A program made the position numbers and the translations under genes. Of a DNA stretch of 6,942 bases, positions 1 through 6,111 are shown one piece after another; positions within the stretch are counted from its first letter, which is position 1; each line of letters starts with the position of its first letter. The notes beneath the pieces were generated by a model. That model was not told where the DNA came from. It ran no database searches and saw only the letters and a program-made list of their open reading frames with translations. Source of the stretch: Betaproteobacteria bacterium SG8_40 (lineage in GTDB: Bacteria; Pseudomonadota; Gammaproteobacteria; Burkholderiales; Eutrophovitaceae). Location of the stretch: the NCBI GenBank assembly GCA_001304425.1, contig LJTS01000145.1, positions 1 through 6,942 of the forward strand. Reading direction: 5' to 3'.

Positions 1-1
1 C

Positions 2-1048
2 GGGCACGAGTTCATGGAGCGCAACGACGGCTGGCCGGGTTTGCGCGAACTCTACGCATTGCCGCAAACACCCGCCGGACTGGATCACGGACTGGCCTAT
101 GAGGCGATCGCCGCGGGCCAGATCGACGTGATGGACATCTATTCCACCGACGCCAAGATCGGCCGCTATGCGCTGCGCGTTCTCGAAGACGACAAACGTT
201 ACTTTCCGGAATACGAAGCGGTACTCGTGTACCGACTCGACGTGGTGCAACGCTTTCCGCAAGCGTGGCAGGCGATCACCGGTTTGCAGTCGCGCATCGA
301 TGCGCAGGCCATGATCGCGATGAATGCGCGCGCCGAACTCGACGGCGTCGCCTTTGCCGACATCGCTGCCGGGTTTCTCGGTGATTCGCAGGCGCGAGAA
401 ACCGGATCGGGCGGTTTTCTGGGGAAACTCTTCGGCCCTGATTTCTGGCGGCTGACCGGTCAGCATCTGCTGCTCGTCTTCGGGTCGCTTGCGGCGGCGG
501 TGGTCGTCGCCATTCCGCTGGGTATATGGGCGGCACGCAGTGAAGCCGCCGGGCAGGTGATACTTTCGATCGTCGGAGTAATCCAGACCATCCCGGCGCT
601 GGCACTGCTGGTGTTTCTGATCCCGCTGCTGGGCCGCATCGGCACGCTACCGGCGCTGGTCGCGTTGTTTCTGTATTCGTTGCTGCCGGTGGTACGCAAT
701 ACGCATAGCGGCCTGACTGGCATCGAACCCTCGTTGCGCGAGTCGGCACTGGCGCTGGGGCTCCCAGGCTTCGCCCGCCTGTGGCGCATCGAGTTGCCGC
801 TGGCGGCGCGGACCATACTGGCCGGTATCAAGACGTCGGCCGTGATCAATGTTGGCACTGCAACAATCGCGGCTTTCATCGGGGCCGGCGGTTACGGAGA
901 AAGGCTGGTGACCGGCCTCGCGCTGAACGACCACGCCTTGTTGCTTGCGGGCGCTATCCCTGCCGCTGCGCTCGCCTTGTTGGTGCAATGGTCGTTTGAT
1001 CTGTCCGAACGCCGGGTCGTTGCAGACGGTCTGCGCGATGTCCGGTAA
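2..1048 (+). CDS. Glycine betaine/carnitine/choline-type ABC transporter, substrate-binding domain fused to permease domain (5' partial)
   Basis: This is the C-terminal part of an importer subunit. The frame is open from the first bases, so the true start lies upstream; the Met at position 14 is internal (it sits in a typical HEFMER-DGWPGL stretch). Counting from that Met, residues 1 to about 120 resemble the second half of an OpuC/ProX-type substrate-binding domain: DGWPGL at 5-10, the pocket-like DIYSTDAKI at 41-49, and the usual ending with MNARAELDG. After a Gly/Ser-rich linker, residues about 148-335 form a hydrophobic permease domain with several membrane helices. It carries the cytoplasmic EAA loop at about 243-271 (ESALALG...ELPLAARTILAG), followed by ATIAAFIGAGGYG, which is characteristic of OpuCB/ProW-like permeases. 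An ATPase partner is expected but not in the window. Fused subunits are known in this family, often in the order permease then binding domain; here the order is reversed. The substrate cannot be told. Family call sure, substrate unsure. Confidence 0.88.
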   Translation, partial: GHEFMERNDGWPGLRELYALPQTPAGLDHGLAYEAIAAGQIDVMDIYSTDAKIGRYALRVLEDDKRYFPEYEAVLVYRLDVVQRFPQAWQAITGLQSRIDAQAMIAMNARAELDGVAFADIAAGFLGDSQARETGSGGFLGKLFGPDFWRLTGQHLLLVFGSLAAAVVVAIPLGIWAARSEAAGQVILSIVGVIQTIPALALLVFLIPLLGRIGTLPALVALFLYSLLPVVRNTHSGLTGIEPSLRESALALGLPGFARLWRIELPLAARTILAGIKTSAVINVGTATIAAFIGAGGYGERLVTGLALNDHALLLAGAIPAAALALLVQWSFDLSERRVVADGLRDVR

Positions 1049-1314
1049 GCCGTCGATTGGATTTCCGTACAGGCGTTTCATGTTGCAGCACCGCATGAAT
1101 ATCCCGGTGCGCGACTGAAGACGGCCCCGTACCATGCGGGCGGTGCCCCGATTGGCGATTCCGGACATCTCAATGCGCGCCGTTATACCAAGCCGTGCGG
1201 GCCAGGTGGTAGGATTCGGGGGGCTACAACTGCTCGACGAGAGTCCTGCACTACTGACAATGGACGGTCCCGGCCCGTTCGCGGGGTCAAAATGCAATCA
1301 GGGGGAGAACAAGA
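1049..1314. other. Non-coding gap before the symporter unit
   Basis: This gap lies between the ABC subunit and the small membrane protein gene. I find no convincing ORF: a 12-codon frame from 1080 and a longer frame from 1134 both lack a ribosome-binding site and family resemblance. I also see no clear sigma70 or sigma54 promoter and no strong intrinsic terminator. A promoter for the 1315-2967 unit is expected here but cannot be pointed to by eye. Confidence 0.5.
1301..1307 (+). promoter_or_regulatory. Strong ribosome-binding site for the 29-residue ORF
   Basis: GGGGGAG lies 7 bases before the ATG at 1315. It is the main evidence that the very short ORF downstream is translated, because the competing longer frame through this stretch (1134-1433) has no such site. 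Confidence 0.7.
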
Positions 1315-1404
1315 ATGAATGTGCTGACGTTGATGGTGATCATTATCCTGGCCTATTGGGTAATCGCAATGGGCTCGATCTCAATGCAAAAGGACTGGGA
1401 CTGA
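1315..1404 (+). CDS. 29-residue single-helix membrane protein, putative symporter accessory peptide
   Basis: This is a short ORF of 29 codons plus TGA. It opens with MNVLTLMVIIILAYWVIAMG, continues SISM and ends QKDWD. Residues about 3-23 are almost wholly hydrophobic, enough for one membrane-spanning helix, and the only charged residues (K, D, D) are in the last five positions. There is no cleavage-type signal, so it should stay in the membrane. The ATG has a GGGGGAG Shine-Dalgarno at ideal spacing. The sodium:solute symporter starts 51 bases after the stop, on the same strand, with its own strong ribosome-binding site, so the two are probably co-transcribed. Precedents for tiny membrane partners of transporters include KdpF (29 residues, K+ ATPase), AcrZ, YhdT beside PanF, and the small proteins beside some SSS-family symporters. 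I do not recognise this sequence as one of them. That it is translated is fairly likely; an accessory role is inference from position. Confidence 0.68.
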   Translation: MNVLTLMVIIILAYWVIAMGSISMQKDWD

Positions 1405-1417
1405 GTTCATCAGGGAC

Positions 1418-1437
1418 AAAAACTAAAAACTAAAAAC
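1418..1437 (+). repeat. A-rich heptamer repeat in the spacer before the symporter
   Basis: Three copies of AAAAAC, joined by single T bases, lie between the small ORF and the symporter's ribosome-binding site. The stretch is strongly A-rich in an otherwise GC-rich region. It may simply keep the symporter's initiation region unstructured; no known regulatory element is recognised. Confidence 0.6.
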
Positions 1438-1455
1438 ATACCCGGGAGGTAGAAG

Positions 1456-2967
1456 ATGACATATGACACCAATATAGGTGCATGGGGGTGGATCTGGACC
1501 GTGGCGTTCCTGGCCCTGTTTATAGGCATGGGCGCGTACGGCATGCGAAAGACCAAAACCGAGGAAGACTTTGCCGTGGCGCGTGGCGCGTATGGGCCGT
1601 TCATGTTGGCGTTTGCCTTCGCGGCGACCATCGCCAGCGGCGCCACTTTCATGAGTCTGCCGGGCATGGCGTATTCGAAAGGCTTTGCCACCCTGTGGTA
1701 TCCGGCCGTCTACCCGCCCGCGATCATTCTGGGTATGGTGCTCGCCGTCAAACTGATCAAGCGCGCCGGCGACCGTTTCAAATCGAATTCGTTGCCGGAG
1801 TTCATGGGCCAGCGTTACAACAGCGATTTCCTGCGAATCGCCTTTGCGCTGCTGTCACTGTTGCTCGTGTTCTATATTTCCGCGCAAATCGTTGCGGCGG
1901 CAACCATGTTCGAGGTTCTGCTCGGTCTCAAGTACACGACCGGCATATTCGTCAGCGTGGCCGTGATCATGTTGTACATCGGCATGGGCGGATCGCATGC
2001 CGACATCATGACCGACGGGGTGCAGGGGGTCATGATGGTGATCATTGCACTGGTTATCGCGGCGATGTTCCTGCTGGCGCCCGGCGTCGAGGGCACGGGT
2101 CCCGGAGCGATCAACGCGGCGCTGGTAGCTCAAGACCCGGCCCTGGGGTGGGACAATTACTTCATTGAGGGCGATCTTATCTTCGGCAGCTTCATCTTGA
2201 TACTGTTGCTGTTTATTGCCCACCTTCCGTTCGCGATGAACCCGCATATCGGCAAACTCGCGTTTGCCCTGAAAGAACCGAAACAGATTCGTACCTTCCT
2301 GTTGATCGCGATTCCGATGGGTTCGATTCTCGGTTTCACCGTACTTGGCGGATTGCATGCGCGTGCGCTGGTTGGCCCCGGCCTTCCACCCGATCAGGCC
2401 ATTCCCGTCCTGTTTACGCAGTTGTTCCCGCCGGTTGTGGCCGGGATGCTTGGCGTGGGTGTGCTCTCGGCCATCATGTCAACCTCGGACGGCCTGTTCA
2501 TTTCCATTGCCGTGATCTTCAGTAACGATTTGTACAAGCGAACGCTGGCGCCGGTGATACACAAGCAGAAGTCTGAGCAGCAGATTGACCGTATTGCGTT
2601 GAACATCTCGCGTGTGGCCATTGTGATCGTTGGTCTCGCCGCGGTCTGGCTGGCTATGGATCGGCCGAAGTTCCTCGCGGTATTGTTATGGATAGGCATT
2701 GGTGGAATCGTTTCCGGTGCGGCGGGTCCGCTGGTCATCGGGTCGCTGTGGAGGCGAGCGACCAAGACCGGTGCCATCGCGTCTTTCCTGACCGGGGTGC
2801 TGCTTTACGCCTATTTGTATGTGATCCATGGCTGGAAGAATCCGTTCGGGGTTGCAGGCACCTGCGTAATCGCAGCGTCTGTCGTCATGGTGATAGTCAG
2901 CTTGATGACGAAACCGTTGCCGAAGGAGCATCTTGAGCGCGTGTTTACGCCCGGCAAGGCGGCCTGA
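1456..2967 (+). CDS. Sodium:solute symporter (SSS family, PutP/PanF-like)
   Basis: This inner-membrane secondary transporter would couple substrate uptake to the sodium gradient. The product is 503 residues, normal for the family, and hydrophobic throughout, with roughly 13 predicted helices. Family signatures include AFAATIASGATFMSLPG at about 54-70 (first core helix, part of the Na2 site in the family), the GGSHADIMTDGVQGV stretch equivalent to the family's G-G-x3-V-x-x-T-D-x-x-Q, and SAIMSTSDGLF with Ser342 and Thr343 in the MST motif. These two match the sodium-ligating Ser340/Thr341 of PutP, followed by NDLYKR as in PutP-like EDLYK. The ATG at 1456 is preceded by GGGAGGT at 5-base spacing. 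The preceding 29-residue membrane ORF is probably in the same transcript, and a terminator-like hairpin follows the stop. The substrate cannot be told from sequence: proline, pantothenate, short carboxylates and sugars are all found in the superfamily. Confidence 0.92.
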   Translation: MTYDTNIGAWGWIWTVAFLALFIGMGAYGMRKTKTEEDFAVARGAYGPFMLAFAFAATIASGATFMSLPGMAYSKGFATLWYPAVYPPAIILGMVLAVKLIKRAGDRFKSNSLPEFMGQRYNSDFLRIAFALLSLLLVFYISAQIVAAATMFEVLLGLKYTTGIFVSVAVIMLYIGMGGSHADIMTDGVQGVMMVIIALVIAAMFLLAPGVEGTGPGAINAALVAQDPALGWDNYFIEGDLIFGSFILILLLFIAHLPFAMNPHIGKLAFALKEPKQIRTFLLIAIPMGSILGFTVLGGLHARALVGPGLPPDQAIPVLFTQLFPPVVAGMLGVGVLSAIMSTSDGLFISIAVIFSNDLYKRTLAPVIHKQKSEQQIDRIALNISRVAIVIVGLAAVWLAMDRPKFLAVLLWIGIGGIVSGAAGPLVIGSLWRRATKTGAIASFLTGVLLYAYLYVIHGWKNPFGVAGTCVIAASVVMVIVSLMTKPLPKEHLERVFTPGKAA

Positions 2968-2979
2968 GTTGCGCCGCTG

Positions 2980-3006
2980 ACGGACCTGGCGCTGGCTTCG
3001 GTCCGT
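2980..3006 (+). repeat. Inverted repeat just downstream of the symporter
   Basis: ACGGACC (2980-2986) and GGTCCGT (3000-3006) form a perfect 7-bp stem with a 13-base loop, starting 13 bases after the symporter stop. It has no T tract of its own and sits immediately before the stronger terminator hairpin, so it may be a 3' UTR stabilising or Rho-related structure. Confidence 0.5.
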
Positions 3007-3020
3007 TCTCGTTGGTACTG

Positions 3021-3060
3021 AAAACCACGCTCCGTCTTGCGGGTGCGTGGTTTTCTTTAT
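3021..3060 (+). terminator. Rho-independent terminator after the symporter
   Basis: AAAACCACGC (3021-3030) pairs perfectly over 10 bp with GCGTGGTTTT (3045-3054), with a 14-base loop, and the stem runs into a T-rich tail (ttttctttat). The A-run at the 5' base would pair with the T-run. This is the typical layout for ending the symporter transcript before the SDR gene. Confidence 0.75.
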
Positions 3061-3140
3061 TCACCGGGTGTGAACCGGCGCTCAGGTGGCATGGAGCGGC
3101 CATCGCGCGGGCCATCCGCTTTCGCGAACTCACTATTTAC

Positions 3141-3146
3141 GGAAAG
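3141..3146 (+). promoter_or_regulatory. Ribosome-binding site that sets the SDR start
   Basis: GGAAAG lies 8 bases before the ATG at 3155. The upstream in-frame ATG at 3086 has no comparable site and would add 23 residues (beginning MAWSGHRAGH) unlike the family, so 3155 is preferred. Confidence 0.6.
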
Positions 3147-3154
3147 TTTTTTGC

Positions 3155-3934
3155 ATGACAAGTGAACTGAAGATTCCGACGTTCAGGCTCGACGGAAAGG
3201 TCGCATTGGTGACGGGGGCCGGACGCGGACTCGGTGCCGCCATCGCGGAAGTCTATGCGGCCGCCGGTGCCGAAGTTGTTCTACTGGGGCGTACGCAATC
3301 GTATCTCGAGGAGTTGTCCGGGAACATTACCCGAGGTGGCGGCAAATCCCGGCCCGTTGCCTGCGATGTGACCGACGATGCGAAATTGCGCGACGTCATC
3401 GGCGCGTTGCCTTCACTGGACATACTCGTGAACAATGCCGGCACCAATTTCCCGGAGCCTTTCGTCGATGTGTCGGATGAACACCTCGACGCCATGCTTG
3501 ACCTGAACATACGCGCCTGCTTCGTTGCCGCGCAGGCGGCGGTCAGAAAAATGCTGGAGGACCCGAAGCGGGAAGACAAGGGCGGCTGCGTGATCCACAT
3601 GTCTTCACAGATGGGGCATGTCGGTTCTCCGAACCGCACCGTGTATTGCATGACCAAGCATGCGCTCGAGGGCCTGACCAAGGCGATGGCAGTCGAGCTC
3701 GCGCCGCAGAATATCCGCGTCAACAGTATCGGCCCGACGTTCGCGGATACGCCGCTGGTGCGCCGGGTGGTCGATACGCCGGAGAAACGAGACTTCATCA
3801 TGTCGCGCATTCCAATGGGAAAACTCGCGACGCTTGGCGACATTGCCGCGGCTGCGCTGTACCTTGCGTCCCCGGCCGCGGCGATGGTGACCGGAACGCA
3901 TTTGATCGTGGACGGCGGCTGGACGGCGCAGTAA
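3155..3934 (+). CDS. Classical short-chain dehydrogenase/reductase (SDR), NADP-type
   Basis: A 259-residue cytoplasmic oxidoreductase of the classical SDR family (FabG / gluconate 5-dehydrogenase-like), of typical length. From the chosen Met: TGAGRGLG cofactor motif at 20-27; NNAG at 93-96; and the catalytic tetrad Asn118, Ser151, Tyr164 and Lys168 (Y-x-x-x-K), with the expected Ser-to-Tyr spacing of 13. The C-terminal signature DGGWT is close to the end. After the second strand the sequence reads LLGRTQ, and an Arg here (Arg46) without an acidic residue suggests NADP(H) rather than NAD(H). The final motif IPMGKLATLGDIAAAALYLAS is common to sugar and polyol SDRs as well as ketoacyl reductases, so the substrate is not identifiable. 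It lies after the symporter terminator, so it probably has its own promoter, and it converges with the glutaminase gene. Confidence 0.92.
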   Translation: MTSELKIPTFRLDGKVALVTGAGRGLGAAIAEVYAAAGAEVVLLGRTQSYLEELSGNITRGGGKSRPVACDVTDDAKLRDVIGALPSLDILVNNAGTNFPEPFVDVSDEHLDAMLDLNIRACFVAAQAAVRKMLEDPKREDKGGCVIHMSSQMGHVGSPNRTVYCMTKHALEGLTKAMAVELAPQNIRVNSIGPTFADTPLVRRVVDTPEKRDFIMSRIPMGKLATLGDIAAAALYLASPAAAMVTGTHLIVDGGWTAQ

Positions 3935-3973
3935 TCGTTTTCCTTGGGTTCCAGCGCAGTGCCGTGTCCTGAC

Positions 3974-3990
3974 ACCGGGATACGCCCGGT
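3974..3990. repeat. Small inverted repeat between convergent genes
   Basis: ACCGGG and CCCGGT form a 6-bp stem with a 5-base loop in the 71-base gap between the SDR and glutaminase stops. It could act as a bidirectional transcription stop, but neither side has a T tract, so this is weak. Confidence 0.3.
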
Positions 3991-4005
3991 TGCGGTTTCA
4001 GCCCG

Positions 4006-5034
4006 TCAGTCCGGGTTCGCCCCGTAAAGGCCGACGCCAAGCTCGCCGGCAATATGGCGAATGGCGTTCATCGCTCGAATGCTGTTGCCGGATTCATTGA
4101 GGCGCGGCGAGAACGCGGCGATGGCAAACTTTCCCGGAACCACTGCCACGATTCCGCCGCCGACGCCGGTCTTGGCGGGTAGTCCTGCGGTGTACTGCCA
4201 CGCACCGGATTCGTCGTAGAAGCCCGTCATCGCCATGACGGCCAGCAATTCCGGCACATGCTTCTCGGCCAATACCCGTTTCCCCGTGATGGGGTTCACG
4301 CCCTGGTTGGCCAGAGTTGCGCCCATGACTGCCAGCTCCAATGTGTTGACGCCTACGGAGCATTGCTTCGTATATACGCGAAGCGCTTCTTCCGGATCGC
4401 TGTACAAGCGCCCGTAGTTGTAAAGCAGGTTGGCAATGGCCCGGTTGCTCCACGCAGTGCTGTATTCGGATTGGTAAACTTCGTCCAGCAGTTCGAGATC
4501 ACTGCCGGCGAAGTCGCGCATGTTCTGCAGAACCTGGTTCCAGCGTTCCTCTTCCGAATCCGCCTGAACCATGCTGACGGCGGCTATGGCGCCGGCGTTA
4601 ACCGACGGGTTGGCAGAGCGCTCTTCGTACAGTTCGATCGCGATCTTGGAGTTGAACGGCAGGCCGGTGGGCTCGACGCCGATCTTTTCCGCTACCGCCG
4701 CAGGCCCTTGCTGTTGCATTACGAGCCCAGCCGTGAAGGGCTTGGAAACGGACTGGATCGAGAACCTGTAATTGACGTCCCCGGCCCAGAAAACCTTGCC
4801 TTCACGCGTCGCAATGACAACACCGAACAGATCGCTCGGCACGGTCTCGAGAATCGGAATGTAGTCGGCGTTCTTGCCGTCCCTGAGATCCTTGTACTTC
4901 GCGTGGGCCTCGTTGACAACACGCTTCAAATCATTCGCAGAGGGATCGGCGGCATTTGCGGCGGACACTGTCAGCACAGCAAGCACGGCGAGTGCGCTGG
5001 CCCAAGATTTCGTTGCTTTGCGTTCTGGATTCAT
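4006..5034 (-). CDS. glsA: Glutaminase A family, with Sec signal peptide (probably periplasmic)
   Basis: This enzyme would hydrolyse L-glutamine to L-glutamate and ammonium. The family has a beta-lactamase-like serine fold. Visible motifs: GKNADYIPIL at 53-62; FSIQSVSKPF with the S-x-x-K pair Ser95 and Lys98; FNS at 127-129; NPSVNAGAI at 142-150; YTKQCS at 221-226; and KTGVGGGI at 288-295, where many homologues have KSGVGGG. The product is 342 residues against about 300-310 for cytoplasmic GlsA. The extra N-terminus is a textbook signal peptide: basic N-region (ERKATK), hydrophobic core ASALAVLAVLTV, and a likely A-x-A cleavage site at SAANA near residue 28. Family members are mostly cytoplasmic, so a periplasmic form is unusual. 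The start is supported by GGAGAA 7 bases upstream. The gene appears monocistronic, converging with the SDR and 225 bases from the hydrolase behind it. Family certain, export very likely. Confidence 0.92.
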   Translation of the reverse strand: MNPERKATKSWASALAVLAVLTVSAANAADPSANDLKRVVNEAHAKYKDLRDGKNADYIPILETVPSDLFGVVIATREGKVFWAGDVNYRFSIQSVSKPFTAGLVMQQQGPAAVAEKIGVEPTGLPFNSKIAIELYEERSANPSVNAGAIAAVSMVQADSEEERWNQVLQNMRDFAGSDLELLDEVYQSEYSTAWSNRAIANLLYNYGRLYSDPEEALRVYTKQCSVGVNTLELAVMGATLANQGVNPITGKRVLAEKHVPELLAVMAMTGFYDESGAWQYTAGLPAKTGVGGGIVAVVPGKFAIAAFSPRLNESGNSIRAMNAIRHIAGELGVGLYGANPD

Positions 5035-5065
5035 GACCGGATTCTCCGTTCTCGGTTCGGGGGGG

Positions 5066-5087
5066 TGATCGCAAGTTCGTGCGATCA
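5066..5087. promoter_or_regulatory. Perfect inverted repeat in the glutaminase 5' leader (possible operator)
   Basis: TGATCGCA and TGCGATCA form a perfect 8-bp inverted repeat around a 6-base centre, 31 bases upstream of the glutaminase ATG. Its size and symmetry fit a dimeric regulator's operator. Alternatively, if transcribed, it is a leader hairpin just before the ribosome-binding site. No convincing promoter boxes were found nearby, so which it is remains open. Confidence 0.45.
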
Positions 5088-5193
5088 GCCATCTGTGATC
5101 TGTGCAACCGGCAAACCGCGAGCCTTGCGGGGCTGGTGCGCAGCGTACCGCGCACTATGATACTCGCGGCTCGTGTGATGCATGTCCGGAAGG

Positions 5194-5220
5194 CCGGCAT
5201 CGCCGTGAACGCGATGCCGG
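5194..5220 (-). terminator. Strong 10-bp hairpin between the epoxide hydrolase-like gene and the glutaminase gene
   Basis: CCGGCATCGC (5194-5203) and GCGATGCCGG (5211-5220) pair perfectly with a 7-base loop, about 40 bases after the hydrolase stop on the minus strand. The position suits a transcript end for that gene, but on that strand the T-rich run comes before the stem rather than after it. It may therefore be a 3'-end protecting hairpin and not a true intrinsic terminator. Confidence 0.45.
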
Positions 5221-5259
5221 GAAAAAGCGCAAGGGCGCCTGCCTCGCGTTAACCCGGGC

Positions 5260-6111
5260 TCAGGCGGCACCGAGGAATTCGAGCACCTTGCTCAGGACTT
5301 CTTGCGGTTTCTCTTCCTGCATCCAGTGACCACAGTCGTCGATGACGCCGCCGCGCACATCGGTGGATACGCGCTGGAGTGATTCCAGGGTTTCGATGCC
5401 GCGCCCGAACCCCTTGCCGCCGCCAAGCGCAAGTACCGGCATTGTCAGCTTGCCGTTTTTCCTGAGCAAGGCTTCGTTGTGCGCGACATCCTGATTTATC
5501 GCACGGTAGTAGGAAAAACCGGCGCGTAATGCCCCGGGCTGGCGATAGGTGCGCAAATACTCTTGCATGTCCTCCGGCGAGATCGCGCCCGGCTGATAGC
5601 CATAGTTTCGATAGAACCATCCGAGGTAGATGTCTTCGCGGCCGGCAACGAGCGCCTCGGGTAAATCCGCGGTGCGATGAAACGCGTGATGCCAGCGTCG
5701 CCCGTGCTGCGAGAACGTGCCGCTGCCGTCCCCGGGCACCGCGGTATCGAGCATAACCAGTTTGCGCACTTTATCCGGGTAGGTCGCGGCCAGGACAAAC
5801 GCTACCGGACCGCCCCAGTCATGCGCCATCAGGTAGTAGCGGTCGATATCCAGATGATCGTGAACGAGTTTGCGAATGTCTTCCGCGATGGTGGCTTTGT
5901 CATACCCGCCGAGAGGCCGCGATGAGTCGCCAAGCCCGCGCAGGTCGGGCGCAATCAGCGAATAACGCTCCGCCAGCGCCGGCATGATCTTGTGCCAGCA
6001 GTACCAGCTTTGCGGCCAGCCGTGCAGCAACAGCAACGGATCGCCTTTGCCGGCGAGGACGTAGTGCAGGGTAACTTCGCCGGTATCAAAGTAGTGGTGT
6101 GTGAGTTTCAT
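5260..6111 (-). CDS. Alpha/beta hydrolase, Cif-like epoxide hydrolase
   Basis: A 283-residue alpha/beta-fold hydrolase predicted to open epoxides through an aspartyl-ester intermediate. In order: HGWPQSW at 30-36 (oxyanion-side HGxP), DLRGLGDSSRP at 56-66, nucleophile elbow HDWGG with Asp98, candidate catalytic acid Asp122 in VMLDTAVPG, and catalytic His262 in CGHWMQEE. The cap domain has W140-H141, LPEALVAGRE at 150-159, and FSYYRA with Tyr202. From memory of Pseudomonas aeruginosa Cif, its residues D129, E153, H177, Y239 and H297 line up with Asp98, Asp122, His141, Tyr202 and His262. The ring-opening pair would thus be His/Tyr, not the Tyr/Tyr of ordinary epoxide hydrolases. Unlike Cif there is no signal peptide, so it is cytoplasmic. 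GAGGAAA lies 6 bases before the ATG. A haloalkane dehalogenase is less likely, because the halide-binding pair is not evident. Family sure, substrate unknown. Confidence 0.88.
   Translation of the reverse strand: MKLTHHYFDTGEVTLHYVLAGKGDPLLLLHGWPQSWYCWHKIMPALAERYSLIAPDLRGLGDSSRPLGGYDKATIAEDIRKLVHDHLDIDRYYLMAHDWGGPVAFVLAATYPDKVRKLVMLDTAVPGDGSGTFSQHGRRWHHAFHRTADLPEALVAGREDIYLGWFYRNYGYQPGAISPEDMQEYLRTYRQPGALRAGFSYYRAINQDVAHNEALLRKNGKLTMPVLALGGGKGFGRGIETLESLQRVSTDVRGGVIDDCGHWMQEEKPQEVLSKVLEFLGAA

Noticed and set aside
1080..1118. A 12-codon ORF after the ABC gene as a possible leader peptide
   Set aside because: There is no SD sequence, no run of regulatory codons, and no attenuator hairpin after it.
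1134..1433. A 99-codon frame overlapping the small membrane ORF
   Set aside because: It has no ribosome-binding site, its composition does not look like a protein, and it overlaps the small ORF that has a strong SD and a coherent hydrophobic helix.
3111..3139. TATTTA at 3134 as a -10 box for the SDR gene
   Set aside because: There is no matching -35 element at 16-18 bases, and the implied start would leave almost no leader before the ribosome-binding site.
3086..3154. A 23-residue N-terminal extension of the SDR from an upstream ATG
   Set aside because: The extension does not resemble SDR N-termini, and the ATG at 3155 has an SD-like GGAAAG; the classical fold begins about 10 residues after it.
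4258..5160. A 300-codon plus-strand frame opposite the glutaminase
   Set aside because: It is the antisense shadow of a gene with unmistakable glutaminase motifs, and its own sequence shows no family resemblance.
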